Below, in pieces: positions 1-10,548 of a stretch of 64,000 nucleotides of DNA; the stretch's first letter is position 1; every line of letters begins with the position of its first letter. The notes under the pieces were generated by a model. That model saw only the letters and a program-made list of their open reading frames with translations, made no database searches and was not told the origin of the DNA. The translations under genes were made by a program, and so were the position numbers. This stretch comes from Pseudonocardia sp. (GTDB taxonomy: Bacteria; Actinomycetota; Actinomycetes; Mycobacteriales; Pseudonocardiaceae), in contig JAOZVV010000180.1 in the NCBI GenBank assembly GCA_025869365.1, forward strand, positions 1 through 64,000. The letters are read 5' to 3'.

Positions 1-180
1 CCCACTATCGCCGCCGCGAACGACATACCTAACGAACTGCGGCTGGAGTACTAGTCCTGACTCGGTACTTATTGAGTCGTGCGAGATCTCAATCGAGTCG
101 AACCAGGACTTTGTGCGTGCAGCTCGGCGCCCCTACCGTGAGGAACCTGCACCGGACGGCACCCGAAGGAGGGGGACGAC
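1..180. other. Upstream region of catR, no gene seen
   Basis: No convincing gene. The stretch is less GC-rich than its neighbours and holds a small inverted repeat, GACTC-N10-GAGTC (59-78), which could be an operator or part of the promoter of the cat operon. A strong purine-rich ribosome binding site (GGAGGGGG) lies just before the GTG at 181. Confidence 0.4.
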
Positions 181-1116
181 GTGGAGATCCGTCAGCTCCA
201 GTACTTCGTCGCGGTCGCGCAGACCAGGCACTTCGGCCAGGCGGCGGAACGCCTGCACATGAGCCAGTCGCCCCTGTCGCAGGCGATCCGCCAGCTCGAG
301 TCCCAGGTCGGGGCCACGCTGTTCCAGCGCACCACGCGCCGGGTCGATCTCACCCCGGCGGGCGAGGCCTTCCTCCGTGACGCGCTGCGGATCCTCGATT
401 CGGTCGACGCCGCACAGGAACGCGTCCAGCGCATCGGCGAGGGACACAGCGGCGTGCTGAGGATCGGGTCCACCGGACTGGCGGCCTACAAGCAGCTGCC
501 CCAGCTGGCCCGGATCGCCGCCCACGAGCTGCCGGGGCTGATCCTGCGGTTCGTGCCGAACCTGCTCACCCCGGCGAGCGAGGCCGCCCTGGCCGAGGAC
601 CACATCGATCTCGCGCTGCTGCGCCCGCCGTTGCGCCGGGAGGGACTCGTGTCCCGGCTGATCGCCCGTGAACGCTTCACCGTCGCGGTGCCCGCGCAGC
701 ACCGCCTCGCAGGTGACCAGCCCGTCGGGCTGGACGAGCTCCGGGACGAGGACTTCATCGTCTACGGCACCCGGGACTCGGTCGTCGACGCGGCGATCAC
801 CCAGGCCTGCCTGGGCGCGGGATTCCTGCCACGCAGGGCGCACGAGGTGTCCGAGACCTCGGTGATGCTCACCCTGGTCGCCGCCGGCCTCGGGGTGGCG
901 CTGCTGCCCGAGTCCGCCCTCGCGCTGCGCGTCGACGGGGTCCGCTTCGTGGGCCTCGCGGACGACGCGTTCGTGCACCTGGCGCTGGCCTGGCAGGCCG
1001 GCAACCGCGACCCCGCCCTGGCCGCCCTCGTCGAGGCACTGGAGGGGAACGGCTTCGTCTCGCCGACCCCGGCCGAGTTGCCCGCCACACCCGTCCTCTC
1101 CGGAGATGCTCCATGA
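181..1116 (+). CDS. catR: LysR-family regulator of the catechol operon (CatR-like)
   Basis: A 311-residue DNA-binding regulator of the LysR family. The N-terminal 60 residues form the winged helix-turn-helix (RQLQYFVAVAQTRHFGQAAE, then the recognition helix with SQSPLSQAIRQLE). The rest is the periplasmic-binding-like effector domain. GTG start chosen for its strong GGAGGGGG site. Its stop overlaps the catB start (ATGA), so it is translated with the enzyme genes. CatR/BenM relatives sense cis,cis-muconate; that effector is inferred from the neighbours. LysR regulators of catabolic genes are usually divergent from their targets, so being first gene of the operon is unusual and implies self-regulation with the enzymes. 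Confidence 0.85.
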   Translation: MEIRQLQYFVAVAQTRHFGQAAERLHMSQSPLSQAIRQLESQVGATLFQRTTRRVDLTPAGEAFLRDALRILDSVDAAQERVQRIGEGHSGVLRIGSTGLAAYKQLPQLARIAAHELPGLILRFVPNLLTPASEAALAEDHIDLALLRPPLRREGLVSRLIARERFTVAVPAQHRLAGDQPVGLDELRDEDFIVYGTRDSVVDAAITQACLGAGFLPRRAHEVSETSVMLTLVAAGLGVALLPESALALRVDGVRFVGLADDAFVHLALAWQAGNRDPALAALVEALEGNGFVSPTPAELPATPVLSGDAP

Positions 1117-2216
1117 AGATCGCACACGTCGAGGCGATCCCGTTCGCGATCCCGTACCGCAAGCCCCTGCGCTTCGCCTCCGGCGAGGTGCACACCGCGG
1201 ACCACGTGCTGGTCCGGGTGCGCACCGACGACGGCCTGGTCGGCGTGGCGGAGGCGCCGCCGCGCCCGTACACCTACGGCGAGACCCAGCAGTCCATCGT
1301 CGCGGTGGTCGAGCGCATCTTCGCCCCGGAGGTCGTCGGCCTCTCGCTGCTGGACCGCGAGGTGATGGCGGCCCGCCTCGCGCGCACGGTCGGCAACCCG
1401 ACGGCCAAGGCCGCACTCGACATGGCCGTCTGGGACGCGCTCGGCAAGAGCCTCGACCTGTCGGTGACCCAGCTCCTGGGTGGGTACACGGACCGGATGC
1501 GCGTGTCGCACATGGTCGGGTTCGCCTCGGACGAGGCGATGGTCGCCGAGACCGAGCGGGTGCGGGACACCTACGGCATCACCACGTTCAAGGTGAAGGT
1601 CGGTCGCCGCCCGGTCGGTCTCGACGTGGGCGCGTGCCGGGCGCTGCGCACCGCGCTGGGCCCGGACGTGGAGCTCTACGTGGACGGCAACCGCGGCTGG
1701 ACGCCGTCGGAGGCGGCCCGCGCCCTGCACGACATGGCGGACCTGGGCCTCACCCTGTCCGAGGAGCTCTGCCCGGCGGACGACGTGCTCGGCCGCCGCT
1801 GGCTCACCGCGCAGACGCACATCCCGACCGTCGCGGACGAGAGCGCCGTGACGCCGGGGCAGGTCACCCGCGAGCTCCTCGACGGAGCCGCCACCATGAT
1901 CAGCATCAAGACCGCCCGCACCGGGTTCGGGACCTCGCAGCGGATCCTGCACCAGTGCGAGGGCCTGGGCGCCGAGGTCGTGATGGGCAACCAGATCGAC
2001 GGGCAGGTGGGCACCGCGTGCAGCGTGGCCTTCGGCGCCGCCCACCGGCACAGCTCCCGGCGTGCCGGCGAGCTCTCCAACTTCCTGGACATGAGCGACG
2101 ACCTGCTCACCGAGCCGCTGGAGATCAGCGGCGGCGAGCTCGCCGTCCGTCCGGGCCCGGGCCTCGGGATCGCCATCGATCCGGACAAGCTCGCGCACTA
2201 CCGCACCGACGCCTGA
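1113..2216 (+). CDS. catB: Muconate cycloisomerase
   Basis: A 367-residue enolase-superfamily enzyme that converts cis,cis-muconate to muconolactone, the second step of the catechol ortho-cleavage pathway. Visible signatures are the N-terminal capping domain, the K-x-K catalytic pair (K160 and K162 in FKVKVG), the first metal ligand in YVDGNRGW (D191) and a later SIKTAR lysine motif. The start overlaps catR by 4 bases; catA follows 45 bases downstream. A chloromuconate cycloisomerase or another family lactoniser cannot be excluded from sequence alone, but adjacent catA and catC make muconate the likely substrate. Confidence 0.88.
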   Translation: MKIAHVEAIPFAIPYRKPLRFASGEVHTADHVLVRVRTDDGLVGVAEAPPRPYTYGETQQSIVAVVERIFAPEVVGLSLLDREVMAARLARTVGNPTAKAALDMAVWDALGKSLDLSVTQLLGGYTDRMRVSHMVGFASDEAMVAETERVRDTYGITTFKVKVGRRPVGLDVGACRALRTALGPDVELYVDGNRGWTPSEAARALHDMADLGLTLSEELCPADDVLGRRWLTAQTHIPTVADESAVTPGQVTRELLDGAATMISIKTARTGFGTSQRILHQCEGLGAEVVMGNQIDGQVGTACSVAFGAAHRHSSRRAGELSNFLDMSDDLLTEPLEISGGELAVRPGPGLGIAIDPDKLAHYRTDA

Positions 2217-3421
<1,205 letters not shown>

Positions 3422-3450
3422 TCGTCTCGTCCCGCACGGCCGCGGAGACA

Positions 3451-3470
3451 CCCGCACCGCCCGGTGCGGG
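3451..3470 (+). terminator. Hairpin between catC and benE
   Basis: Inverted repeat CCCGCACC / GGTGCGGG with a 4-base loop, 30 bases after catC. It has no T-run, as usual in high-GC bacteria. It could reduce read-through into benE. Confidence 0.4.
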
Positions 3471-3512
3471 CGTCGCCGCGGGCCTGTCCGTGATCCACCA
3501 CTGAGGCGGGCG

Positions 3513-4766
3513 ATGGCGAGGGGCACCGGAGAACCACCCGCGGACGTCAGGTTCGAGCGGCCACCCCACCCCCTCGCCGGGCCCGCCCGGCTGTGGCGCG
3601 ACGTCGGGCCGCACTACCTGGCGAACGGCCTGGTCGGGCTGATCTTCGCGGCCACCGGGCCCGTCGCCGTCATCCTGGCCGTCGGGGTCGGGGGCGGACT
3701 GTCCGAGCAGCAGCTCGCCTCCTGGCTGTTCGGGGTGTTCTTCCTCAACGGCCTGCTGACGGTGGCGGCCTGCTGGCTCTACCGGCAGCCGCTGGCGTTC
3801 TTCTGGACGATCCCGGGGACGGTCCTCGTCGGGCCGGCGCTCGGCCATCTCACCTTCGCCGAGGTGGTCGGGGCCTACCTGGTGACCGGGCTGCTCATGG
3901 TGCTGCTCGGGCTGTCCGGATGGGTCCGGCGGGCCATGGCCGCGATCCCGATGCCCATCGTGATGGGCATGGTCGCCGGGGTGTTCCTGAGCTTCGGGAC
4001 CGGGCTCGTGCGGTCCGTGGTGGCCGACGCCGGGATCGCCGCCCCGATGGTGGCGGCGTTCCTGCTGCTCGGTGCCTGGACGGCCGCCGGACGACGGGTC
4101 CCGCCCGTCCTCGGGGCGCTCGGCGTGGGGACCGTCGCGGTCGCCCTCTCCGGCCGGTTCGACCCGCGGGGCGGTACCGGGTGGTTCGCGGCGCCGGTGC
4201 TGCAGGCTCCGCAGTTCTCCGTGCAGGCCCTCGTCGAGCTCGTCGTGCCGCTCGCGATCACCGTGCTGGTCGTGCAGAACGGCCAGGGCGTCGCGGTGCT
4301 GCGCAGCGCGGGCCACGCCGCCCCGGTGAACGTGGTGACGGTCCTCTGCGGCGTGTGGTCGATCCTGGTCGCCGGTGTGGGGGCGGTGTCGACCTGCCTC
4401 ACGGGCCCGACCAACGCACTCCTCACCGCCTCCGGCGAGCGGCACCGCCACTACGTCGCGGGGATCTCGTGCGGGCTGCTCGCGATGCTGTTCGGCCTGT
4501 TCGCGCCGCTGTTCACCCGGCTGATGGTGGCGGCGCCGCCCGCCTTCGTCGCGACGCTGGGCGGGCTGGCCATGCTGCGGGTGCTGCAGGCCGCGTTCGT
4601 GACGGCCTTCGGCTCACGGTTCACACTCGGCGCGCTGGTCACGTTCGTGGTGACCGTCTCGGACATCACGGTGCTGAACATCGGCGGCGCCTTCTGGGGG
4701 CTGATCGCGGGGGTGGCCGTGTCCGGGCTCCTGGAGCGCGGGGACCGGGCCCGCCCCACCGCCTGA
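3513..4766 (+). CDS. benE: Benzoate/H+ symporter, BenE family
   Basis: A 417-residue inner-membrane carrier of the BenE family, with about 12 hydrophobic segments. Typical stretches are WLFGVFFLNGLLTVAACW, PMPIVMGMVAGVFLSFG and GPTNALLTASGERHRHY. It is expected to import benzoate or a similar aromatic acid, which after oxidation to catechol would feed catA-catB-catC. The first 25 residues are a soluble tail. ATG start preceded by GAGGCGGG. It lies 91 bases after catC behind a hairpin, so it may be co-transcribed or have its own promoter. The benzoate dioxygenase genes benABCD are absent from the window. Confidence 0.85.
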   Translation: MARGTGEPPADVRFERPPHPLAGPARLWRDVGPHYLANGLVGLIFAATGPVAVILAVGVGGGLSEQQLASWLFGVFFLNGLLTVAACWLYRQPLAFFWTIPGTVLVGPALGHLTFAEVVGAYLVTGLLMVLLGLSGWVRRAMAAIPMPIVMGMVAGVFLSFGTGLVRSVVADAGIAAPMVAAFLLLGAWTAAGRRVPPVLGALGVGTVAVALSGRFDPRGGTGWFAAPVLQAPQFSVQALVELVVPLAITVLVVQNGQGVAVLRSAGHAAPVNVVTVLCGVWSILVAGVGAVSTCLTGPTNALLTASGERHRHYVAGISCGLLAMLFGLFAPLFTRLMVAAPPAFVATLGGLAMLRVLQAAFVTAFGSRFTLGALVTFVVTVSDITVLNIGGAFWGLIAGVAVSGLLERGDRARPTA

Positions 4767-4783
4767 TCCGCCGTGGCGGCAGT

Positions 4784-4835
4784 GAGCACTTCCCCCGAGC
4801 ACTTCCCCCGAGCACTCCTCGCGAGCACTCCTCGG
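4784..4835. repeat. Four 13-bp tandem repeats after benE
   Basis: Two copies of GAGCACTTCCCCC followed by two copies of GAGCACTCCTCG plus one base (C, then G). The array lies 18 bases beyond the benE stop. The paired variants suggest two rounds of duplication. The remaining sequence to 5016 shows no gene. Confidence 0.8.
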
Positions 4836-5016
4836 GGAGCCACGACGGGTCCGCCGCCGGTCGCCTCGCGGACCGGGTGGTCCGGATCGGCGGCGGGTCG
4901 GGATCACGGGTCGGGACCTTCGGCCCGCTGTGCCCGACGGGCGGCGCCCCTAGGCTCTGACACAACCTCGTGCCTCGGCCGCACCGCGGTCGGGCCGCAC
5001 GGAAGGGGAGGGTGTC

Positions 5017-5226
5017 GTGAAGCGCGTCGATCATCGGTACCAGTCGGGGCTGGTCGAGGTGCAGTGGGTGGCCGAGTGCGGCCTCTGCGGGAGGCGGGTC
5101 ACCGTCGGGCAGCAGAGGCTCGCCCGTGACTGGGAACGCATGCACGCCCGTCTCGGTTGCCGACGCCTCGTGCCCGACGAGAGTGGCCGCGGCTGGTTGC
5201 CGTGCCGGTCCGACCGCGAGTGGTGA
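5017..5226 (+). CDS. Small cysteine-rich hypothetical protein
   Basis: A 69-residue protein that I do not recognise as a named family. It starts with GTG behind a strong site (GGGGAGGG, 4 bases away). Four cysteines, a CGLCGRR knuckle and later single cysteines in LGCRR and LPCRS, suggest a small zinc-binding fold. The rest is rich in arginine. It stands alone between benE and a convergent GAF-ANTAR gene. A regulatory or nucleic-acid-binding role is possible but only inferred. Confidence 0.6.
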   Translation: MKRVDHRYQSGLVEVQWVAECGLCGRRVTVGQQRLARDWERMHARLGCRRLVPDESGRGWLPCRSDREW

Positions 5227-5269
5227 GCCCGCGGACCGTCGGGTGACCAGGGACATCCGGGTGTGATGG

Positions 5270-5319
5270 GCTGGTGCGGGCCCGCCCGGGGTCGGATCCC
5301 GGTACGGGCCCGCACCAGC
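5270..5319. terminator. 15-bp inverted repeat, likely terminator
   Basis: Perfect 15-base arms (GCTGGTGCGGGCCCG and its complement) separated by 20 bases that themselves contain a CCCGGG-like pairing. It sits 43 bases after the small cysteine-rich gene. The rest of the 330-base gap to 5557 holds nothing I can support. Confidence 0.55.
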
Positions 5320-5557
5320 AGGAGGGGCCACCCGTCCGGCCGGGGGTGGGTGGACGGCAGGCCCTGGTCCGGTTCAGCCGCTCTCGATCGTCCCGACCGG
5401 ACGAGTGGTGCGACTGCCCGTGGCGGACGCACGCGGGGGCGGCGAGCCGGCGAAGGGGCACGAGGATGGGGCGGCGCGAGCCGTGCAGGAGGACATCGGA
5501 CCCCGTTCGGGGACGCCGGTGGCACTGTGGGCTCAGGCGGACCGGGCGTGATCGATG

Positions 5558-6283
5558 CTAGCGGTTGCCACCGGACCGTGCACCCCTGTCCGGTAGCCCG
5601 CCGGTCTCCACGATGTCCCGGGCGAGGTCCCTGACCTTGCGGTGCTGTCGCCGTGACGCCGTCCTGAGCAGGTCGAACGCGAGGTCCGGGGTGACGAGCC
5701 GGCGGCACATCAGGATCCCGACCGCCGTGCCGATCTCGCGGCTGGACCGCAGGGCCTCGTCGAGCTCGATGCACCGGCGTCGGGTCCGTGCGCCGATGAC
5801 GGCGAGCGCCGCGTGCGCGGCGAGGATCGTGCCCAGCGACACCGAACGGTCGTCGAAGGCGCGGAGTCCGCGCGCGGAGAGGGTGAGGGCCCCGAGGACG
5901 TCGTCCTCCACGAACAGCCGGAGGGCGAGCATGCTGCGCACCCCCGTCTCCGCGGCGGCCCGCCGGCTGAACCGGGGCCATCGGTCCTCGGCCGTCAGAT
6001 CGGGCACCGAGACCGGGGACCCGACCCGGACCGCGCAGAAGCAGGGTCCCTCGCCGACGGCGTGCTGGAGCGCGTCGACCGCGGCCGCCACGTCGTCGGT
6101 GGGTGCCACGGACACGATGCCGCCGTGGCGGTCGACGACCGAGACCGCGGCGTGGTCGCACCCGGGGACGAGCTCGATCGCGTACGCCGGCACGAGCGCC
6201 TCGACCGCCCCCGCCGTGGGCGCGGCCTGGAGGGCACGGGCCATGGCGGCGAAGCTCTCCGCCGGCTCCGGCGACGCGCTCAT
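5558..6283 (-). CDS. GAF-ANTAR sensor/antitermination protein
   Basis: A 241-residue cytoplasmic protein. Residues about 15-165 form a GAF sensor domain ([20 protein letters not shown] is typical). Residues about 175-230 form an ANTAR RNA-binding domain ([19 protein letters not shown] ... [20 protein letters not shown]). ANTAR proteins bind paired hairpins in leader RNAs and prevent termination, often in response to a ligand or redox state. It is convergent with the cysteine-rich gene and divergent from the alcohol dehydrogenase, with which it shares a 200-base upstream region. Ligand and target RNA are unknown. Confidence 0.85.
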   Translation of the reverse strand: MSASPEPAESFAAMARALQAAPTAGAVEALVPAYAIELVPGCDHAAVSVVDRHGGIVSVAPTDDVAAAVDALQHAVGEGPCFCAVRVGSPVSVPDLTAEDRWPRFSRRAAAETGVRSMLALRLFVEDDVLGALTLSARGLRAFDDRSVSLGTILAAHAALAVIGARTRRRCIELDEALRSSREIGTAVGILMCRRLVTPDLAFDLLRTASRRQHRKVRDLARDIVETGGLPDRGARSGGNR

Positions 6284-6485
6284 CTCTCGTCCCGCTCTCG
6301 GGGGTGGACGGGGGCCCGCCGGCCCGTCGGGAGCCGGTGGATGGTGTCAGCATCGTCGGTCCGGGATCGCCGGCGACAGGGTCCGAAGTCCCTGTCCGCG
6401 TCGCGTGTCCGGATCTCGGTCACGGGGCCCGGTACGGTCGCCCGCGACGGGGGAGCGGGGATCCGCGAGGTCCACAGGGGGCAGG

Positions 6486-7481
6486 ATGAGGTGCTGGATC
6501 GTCGGCCGGCCGGGTCCGATCGCAGAGGCGCCCCTGCGGGCGACCGAGCGTCCGGCACCCGAGCCGCGTCCGGGTGGGGTGCGGGTGTCGGCGTGCGGGG
6601 TGTGCCGCACCGATCTGCATCTCGCGGAGGGGGATCTGGCCCCGCACCGGCCCGGGACGGTGCCGGGGCACGAGATCGTGGGGGTGGTCGACTCGGTGGG
6701 GCCCGGGACGGGGCGCTTCGTCGTGGGGGACCGGGTCGGTGCCGCCTGGCTGCGCTCGACCTGCGGCGGGTGCCGGTTCTGCCGGCGCGGTGCCGAGAAC
6801 CTCTGCCCGGACGCCCGGTTCACCGGGTGGGACGCCGACGGGGGGTACGCCGAGTTCGCGGTGGTTCCGGAGGCGTTCGCCTACGCGTTGCCCGAGGCCC
6901 TCGACGACGCCGAGGCAGCTCCGCTGCTGTGTGCGGGCATCGTCGGCTACCGGGCGCTGAAGCGGGCCGAGCTGCCGCCGGGCGGCCGGCTCGGGATCTA
7001 CGGGTTCGGGGCGTCCGCCCACGTCGTCGCGCAGGTCGCGATCGCCCAGGGTGCCTCGGTCCATGTCCTGACCCGGTCGGCGGCCGCGCGTGAGCTGGCC
7101 CTGTCGCTCGGGGCGGCGTCAGCGGGCCCCGCGGACGGGGTGCCGCCGGAGCCGCTGGACTCGGCGATCACGTTCGCGCCGGTGGGGGACCTGGTCCCGG
7201 TGGCCCTGCGCGCCCTCGATGCGGGGGGGACCCTGGCGATCGCCGGGATCCACCTGTCCGACATCCCGGCACTCGACTACGCCGCAGAGCTGTTCCGGGA
7301 GAAGCAGCTGCGCAGCGTCACGGCGAACACCCGTGCCGACGGTGAGGAGTTCCTGCGGCTCGCCGCGGCCCTGCGGGTCCGCCCGGCCGTGGACCGGCGG
7401 CCGTTGTCCGAGGCGGACCGCGCGCTGGCCGACCTCGCCGCGGACCGGGTGACCGGGGCCGCGGTCCTGCTGCCGGGCTGA
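6486..7481 (+). CDS. Zinc-dependent alcohol dehydrogenase
   Basis: A 331-residue medium-chain dehydrogenase. The catalytic zinc region is seen in [15 protein letters not shown] and [12 protein letters not shown]. The structural zinc loop has its four cysteines ([15 protein letters not shown]). The Rossmann glycine motif is [11 protein letters not shown], where the last position differs from the usual GxGGLG and matches the class often called zinc-binding alcohol dehydrogenase family (adh_fam_2). The track's 638-residue ORF is too long: the true start is the ATG at 6486, where homology begins, behind a purine-rich GGGGGCAGG. Natural substrate unknown. Confidence 0.85.
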   Translation: MRCWIVGRPGPIAEAPLRATERPAPEPRPGGVRVSACGVCRTDLHLAEGDLAPHRPGTVPGHEIVGVVDSVGPGTGRFVVGDRVGAAWLRSTCGGCRFCRRGAENLCPDARFTGWDADGGYAEFAVVPEAFAYALPEALDDAEAAPLLCAGIVGYRALKRAELPPGGRLGIYGFGASAHVVAQVAIAQGASVHVLTRSAAARELALSLGAASAGPADGVPPEPLDSAITFAPVGDLVPVALRALDAGGTLAIAGIHLSDIPALDYAAELFREKQLRSVTANTRADGEEFLRLAAALRVRPAVDRRPLSEADRALADLAADRVTGAAVLLPG

Positions 7482-7654
7482 CCGGCCCGGGTCCCGGGAC
7501 GTCCGGCGTGCGACGGCGCGGGTCGAGGCCTTCGGCCGGGGGTCCTGCAGGGTGCCCGGCCGGGCGAACGCGTCGAGGACGTCGTCCTCGTCGTCCTCGT
7601 CGTCCTCGTCGTGCGGATCCTCGGGCTCGGGGCGCTGCCCGGACCCGGGTCCCG

Positions 7655-7843
7655 TCACCCGATGTACTCGAGGTGGGCGTCCGGCCCCGGGTAGAAGACG
7701 GTCTCGTGCCCGTCCTGCCAGTGCACCCGGTAGTGCTCGCTCCCGTCCTCCTCGACGAGCACGGCGACGATCGTGCCGCGCCGCGGCGCGGTGTCCAGGA
7801 TGGTGGTCTCGACGACGATGTGGTCTCCGACGTGGGCCCGCAC
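7655..7843 (-). CDS. DUF1918 domain protein
   Basis: A 62-residue small beta-rich protein (MRAHVGDHIVVE ... YRVHWQDGHETVFYPGPDAHLEYIG), matching the DUF1918 family common in actinomycetes. Its biochemical role is unknown; the fold resembles small SH3-like barrels. It starts with GTG behind a near-perfect AGGAGGAG. The track hides it inside a longer ORF (7655-8308). It is convergent with the alcohol dehydrogenase, with 170 bases between that contain a GTC-CTC-GTC microsatellite. Confidence 0.8.
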   Translation of the reverse strand: MRAHVGDHIVVETTILDTAPRRGTIVAVLVEEDGSEHYRVHWQDGHETVFYPGPDAHLEYIG

Positions 7844-8081
7844 GGCTCCTCCTCGTCCCGACGGTGGGGGTCCACGGTGGCGACCGAGGGCCCGCGGCGG
7901 CAGGGTCCTCCGCCGTCGGCCCGGGGGTCGTCGGTCCCGAAAGGCCGTCCGGGCGGGCCTGCGGCGCAGTGGCGCCCCGCGACGGGCCCGGGGCCGATCG
8001 GCGGGATGGCAGCTGACCGTGACCCGGCGAGCGAGGGCACCGCGCGGGGCACGGGACCTGGCCGCGTGGGTGCGGTGCCGC

Positions 8082-9143
8082 TCAGCCGGTCGCCGGTGTC
8101 CGCAGCAGCGGCAGGAGCTCGTCGCCGATGCGTTGCACCTCGCGGCGGTAGGGCGTGTCGGAGAGGACGAAGTGGGAGACGCCCAGGTCGGCGTAGCGCT
8201 CCAGGGCCGCGGCGACCTCCGCGTGCGAGCCGACCAGCCAGGTGGTGCCCGCGCCGCCCCCGCCGTAGCGGCCGGGTGCGGTGTAGAGGCAGGAGTCGAG
8301 GACGTCACCGCGCTCGGCCAGGTCGAGGAGCCGCTGCTGCCCGACGGAGCCGCGGTGGCCGTCGATCTGGACGTCGTGCTTCGTCGCCATCGCCGCGACC
8401 CGTTGCCGTGCGGCGCGCCAGGCCTCCGCGGAGGTGTCCCGGACGACCGTGGTGACCCGCAGCCCGAACTCCAGCGGCGCGTGCTCGCGGCCGAGCCGCT
8501 CGCCGAGCCCCCGCAGCCGCGCGACCCGTGCCTCGATCCCCTCGAGCGGCTCGCCCCAGAACATCTGGACGTCGGCCTCGGTCGCGGACACCTCCTCGGC
8601 GGCGTCCGACGCGCCCCCGAAGTAGAGCCGTGGATGCCGCCCGCCGGCCGGGCCCGGGACCACCGTGGAGTGCTCCACCTGGAAGAACTCGCCCTTGAAG
8701 GTCACGTCCTCCTCGTGCCACAGCCGGCGGACGAGCTGGAGGAACTCGCGGGTGCGGTCGTAGCGCCGGGCGTAGTCGGACTCGTTGTCGCCGTAGGCCG
8801 CGAGATCGTCCCGCCCGGTGACGACGTTGACGGAGACCCGGCCGCCGGTCAGCCGGCTCAGGGTCGCGGTGGCGCTCGCGAAGTGCGCGGGGTGCCAGTA
8901 CCCGGGCCGGGCGGCGACGAGCGGGACGAACGAGGTGGTCCGCGCGGCGACGGCGGTGGCGATGGTGAAGGTGTCCGGCCGCCCCCAGCCCGTCCCGATC
9001 AGCGCGCCGCCCCAGCCGTGCGCCTCCGCGGACCGCGCGAGCTCGACGGAGTAGTCCAGGCTGCCCCAGCCGTCGACGGTGTCGTCCCCCCGATGGCCGG
9101 GCTCGATCATGTTGGGCAGGTACCAGAGGAACTCGCGGCTCAC
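8082..9143 (-). CDS. SsuD-like FMNH2-dependent monooxygenase
   Basis: A 353-residue luciferase-like (LLM class) TIM-barrel oxygenase. The pattern is that of alkanesulfonate monooxygenases: REFLWYLPN start, GWGGALIGTG, WHPAHFASATATLSRLTGGRVSVNVVTG and ARRYDRTREFLQLVRRLW. Family members use FMNH2 from a separate reductase to cleave C-S bonds and release sulfite. Being alone with a LysR gene just upstream on the same strand, and divergent from the large monooxygenase/ABC cluster, it probably belongs to the same scavenging system. The sulfonate substrate is inferred from family only. Confidence 0.8.
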   Translation of the reverse strand: MSREFLWYLPNMIEPGHRGDDTVDGWGSLDYSVELARSAEAHGWGGALIGTGWGRPDTFTIATAVAARTTSFVPLVAARPGYWHPAHFASATATLSRLTGGRVSVNVVTGRDDLAAYGDNESDYARRYDRTREFLQLVRRLWHEEDVTFKGEFFQVEHSTVVPGPAGGRHPRLYFGGASDAAEEVSATEADVQMFWGEPLEGIEARVARLRGLGERLGREHAPLEFGLRVTTVVRDTSAEAWRAARQRVAAMATKHDVQIDGHRGSVGQQRLLDLAERGDVLDSCLYTAPGRYGGGGAGTTWLVGSHAEVAAALERYADLGVSHFVLSDTPYRREVQRIGDELLPLLRTPATG

Positions 9144-9224
9144 AGGGTGATCTCCGTCCGGGGGTGGGGCCCGTGCTCACGTGACGGCGGCGCGGAGCCG
9201 GGTCGGGCACCGGCTCCGGTGGTG

Positions 9225-10076
9225 CTACGCAGCTCTGCGGGCGGACCCCAGGACGCCCGCCACCGCGGACGTCGTGCTCGCCAGCGTCTCCGGCGGGAGC
9301 CCGCGCCTGCTGTGCACCGCGACCGGCAGGGGTGCGGCCGCGGGCAGGTCGGCCCGTTCGACGAGACCCTCGGGCGTGTGGCCCATCGTCGCCAGCAGCG
9401 CGACGCCGAGGCCGGCCCGGGCCGCGGCCAGCACACCGGCCAGATAGGCCGCCTCGCACGCGACCGTGACCGCGCTCCCGGCGCCCGTGAGGGTCGAGAC
9501 CGCGCGGTCCCGCAGCGCGCAGGGTGCGTCGAGCCCGACCAGTGGCACCGGCCCGGCGGGCGGCTCCCAGCCCGGCGCCGCGTACCAGCGCACCTCGAGC
9601 AGGCCGGCGGTGGCGGAGCGCTCGTTCGCGGGGGGTGTGAACAGCAGCGCGAGGTCCAGGTCACCGCGGTCCAGCGCCTCGCGCAGCCCGGTCCCGCGGT
9701 CGAGCCGGTACCGCACGCTGCCCCCCAGCGCGGAACTCAACCGGGGGAGCAGCTGGTCGGCGGCGTGTTCGGTGGACCCGACGCTCAGCTCGCGGGCGGT
9801 CGGCGCGGCGAGCCGGGCGAGCACGTCGTCGTGGATGCTCAGCATCCGGCGGGCCTCGACCAGCAGCGTCTCACCGGCGGGGGTGAGGCGGGAGGCGCGG
9901 CCCGCCCGGTGCAGGAGCGCCGTCCCGCAGGCGCTCTCCAGCCGCTTGACGTGGTCGCTCACCGTGGGCTGGCTGACGTGCAGGGCCGCCGCGGCCCGGT
10001 GGAACCCGCCACACTCCGCGACCGCCACGAAGCTGCGGAGCGGCACGACGTCGAGGGTGCGGGTCTGTGAGGACAC
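9225..10076 (-). CDS. LysR-family regulator of the monooxygenase cluster
   Basis: A 283-residue LysR regulator. The helix-turn-helix lies near the N-terminus (PLRSFVAVAECGGFHRAAAA, then HVSQPTVSDHVKRLE) and the effector domain follows. The track's 393-residue ORF adds about 110 non-homologous residues; I place the start at the GTG at 10076 (VSSQTRTLDVVPLRSF). It lies 81 bases before the SsuD-like gene on the same strand and divergent from the 10549 operon, so it likely controls both. A CysB/Cbl-like role in sulfur starvation would fit but is not shown. Confidence 0.82.
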   Translation of the reverse strand: MSSQTRTLDVVPLRSFVAVAECGGFHRAAAALHVSQPTVSDHVKRLESACGTALLHRAGRASRLTPAGETLLVEARRMLSIHDDVLARLAAPTARELSVGSTEHAADQLLPRLSSALGGSVRYRLDRGTGLREALDRGDLDLALLFTPPANERSATAGLLEVRWYAAPGWEPPAGPVPLVGLDAPCALRDRAVSTLTGAGSAVTVACEAAYLAGVLAAARAGLGVALLATMGHTPEGLVERADLPAAAPLPVAVHSRRGLPPETLASTTSAVAGVLGSARRAA

Positions 10077-10548
10077 GGGCCCAGTCCACCAGAACAGATC
10101 GAGAATGCCTATCGAACGTGATCGGGTCCGGAGCGGCGCAGGGGGCTCGTCCGGGCGAGAAACCGGGACGGCCGGCCGCACCGATCGGATTCCCTGATCG
10201 GTAGTGATCGGAAGCCCGAGTTGGACGACAGTGACGGCGAGGTGACACGATCGTGCCATGTCGTCGACCCGCGTCCTCGTGTCGCTCACCCTTTCGGGTG
10301 CCGACCGTGCGCGTGGTCCGTTCCTCGGCCTGACCCGCCGGCTCGCGGTCGATCTCGCCCGCACCTCCACCGCGACGTGTCGTCGCGGCCTCTGCTGACG
10401 CCCCACCGGCGTTCCAGCGGTCCCTCCGTGGACCCGACCTCACCCTGATCTCCCCGCCGACACCCGTGCGCGTCGGTGCGCGATGGCGCGCACCGGCGCG
10501 CTCGCCGGTGTCCGCGGGAGATCTCCCCCTTCCGTGAAAGGACGAGCC
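10077..10548. promoter_or_regulatory. Divergent control region of the monooxygenase cluster
   Basis: No gene is supported in these 472 bases. They lie between the LysR gene (leftward) and the monooxygenase operon (rightward). Visible elements are an inverted repeat CCGATC-N9-GATCGG (10181-10201) with a further GATCGG at 10206, a plausible LysR site, and a hairpin with 9-base arms (CGGTGCGCG, 10474-10495) about 55 bases before the operon start codon. Confidence 0.5.

Noticed and set aside
133-1416. 427-residue minus-strand ORF opposite catR/catB
   Set aside because: Low-complexity Arg/Gly/Pro composition and no domain; a high-GC shadow of the real genes.
7119-7658. Acidic minus-strand ORF starting MTGPGSGQRPEPEDPHDEDDEDD, with GTGA overlap to the DUF1918 gene
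   Set aside because: The start overlap is attractive, but most of the ORF lies antisense to the alcohol dehydrogenase and the acidic run is a trinucleotide microsatellite.
10221-10448. 75-residue plus-strand ORF in the divergent control region
   Set aside because: No ribosome binding site, Arg/Pro-rich composition and no domain; it lies within the regulatory gap.
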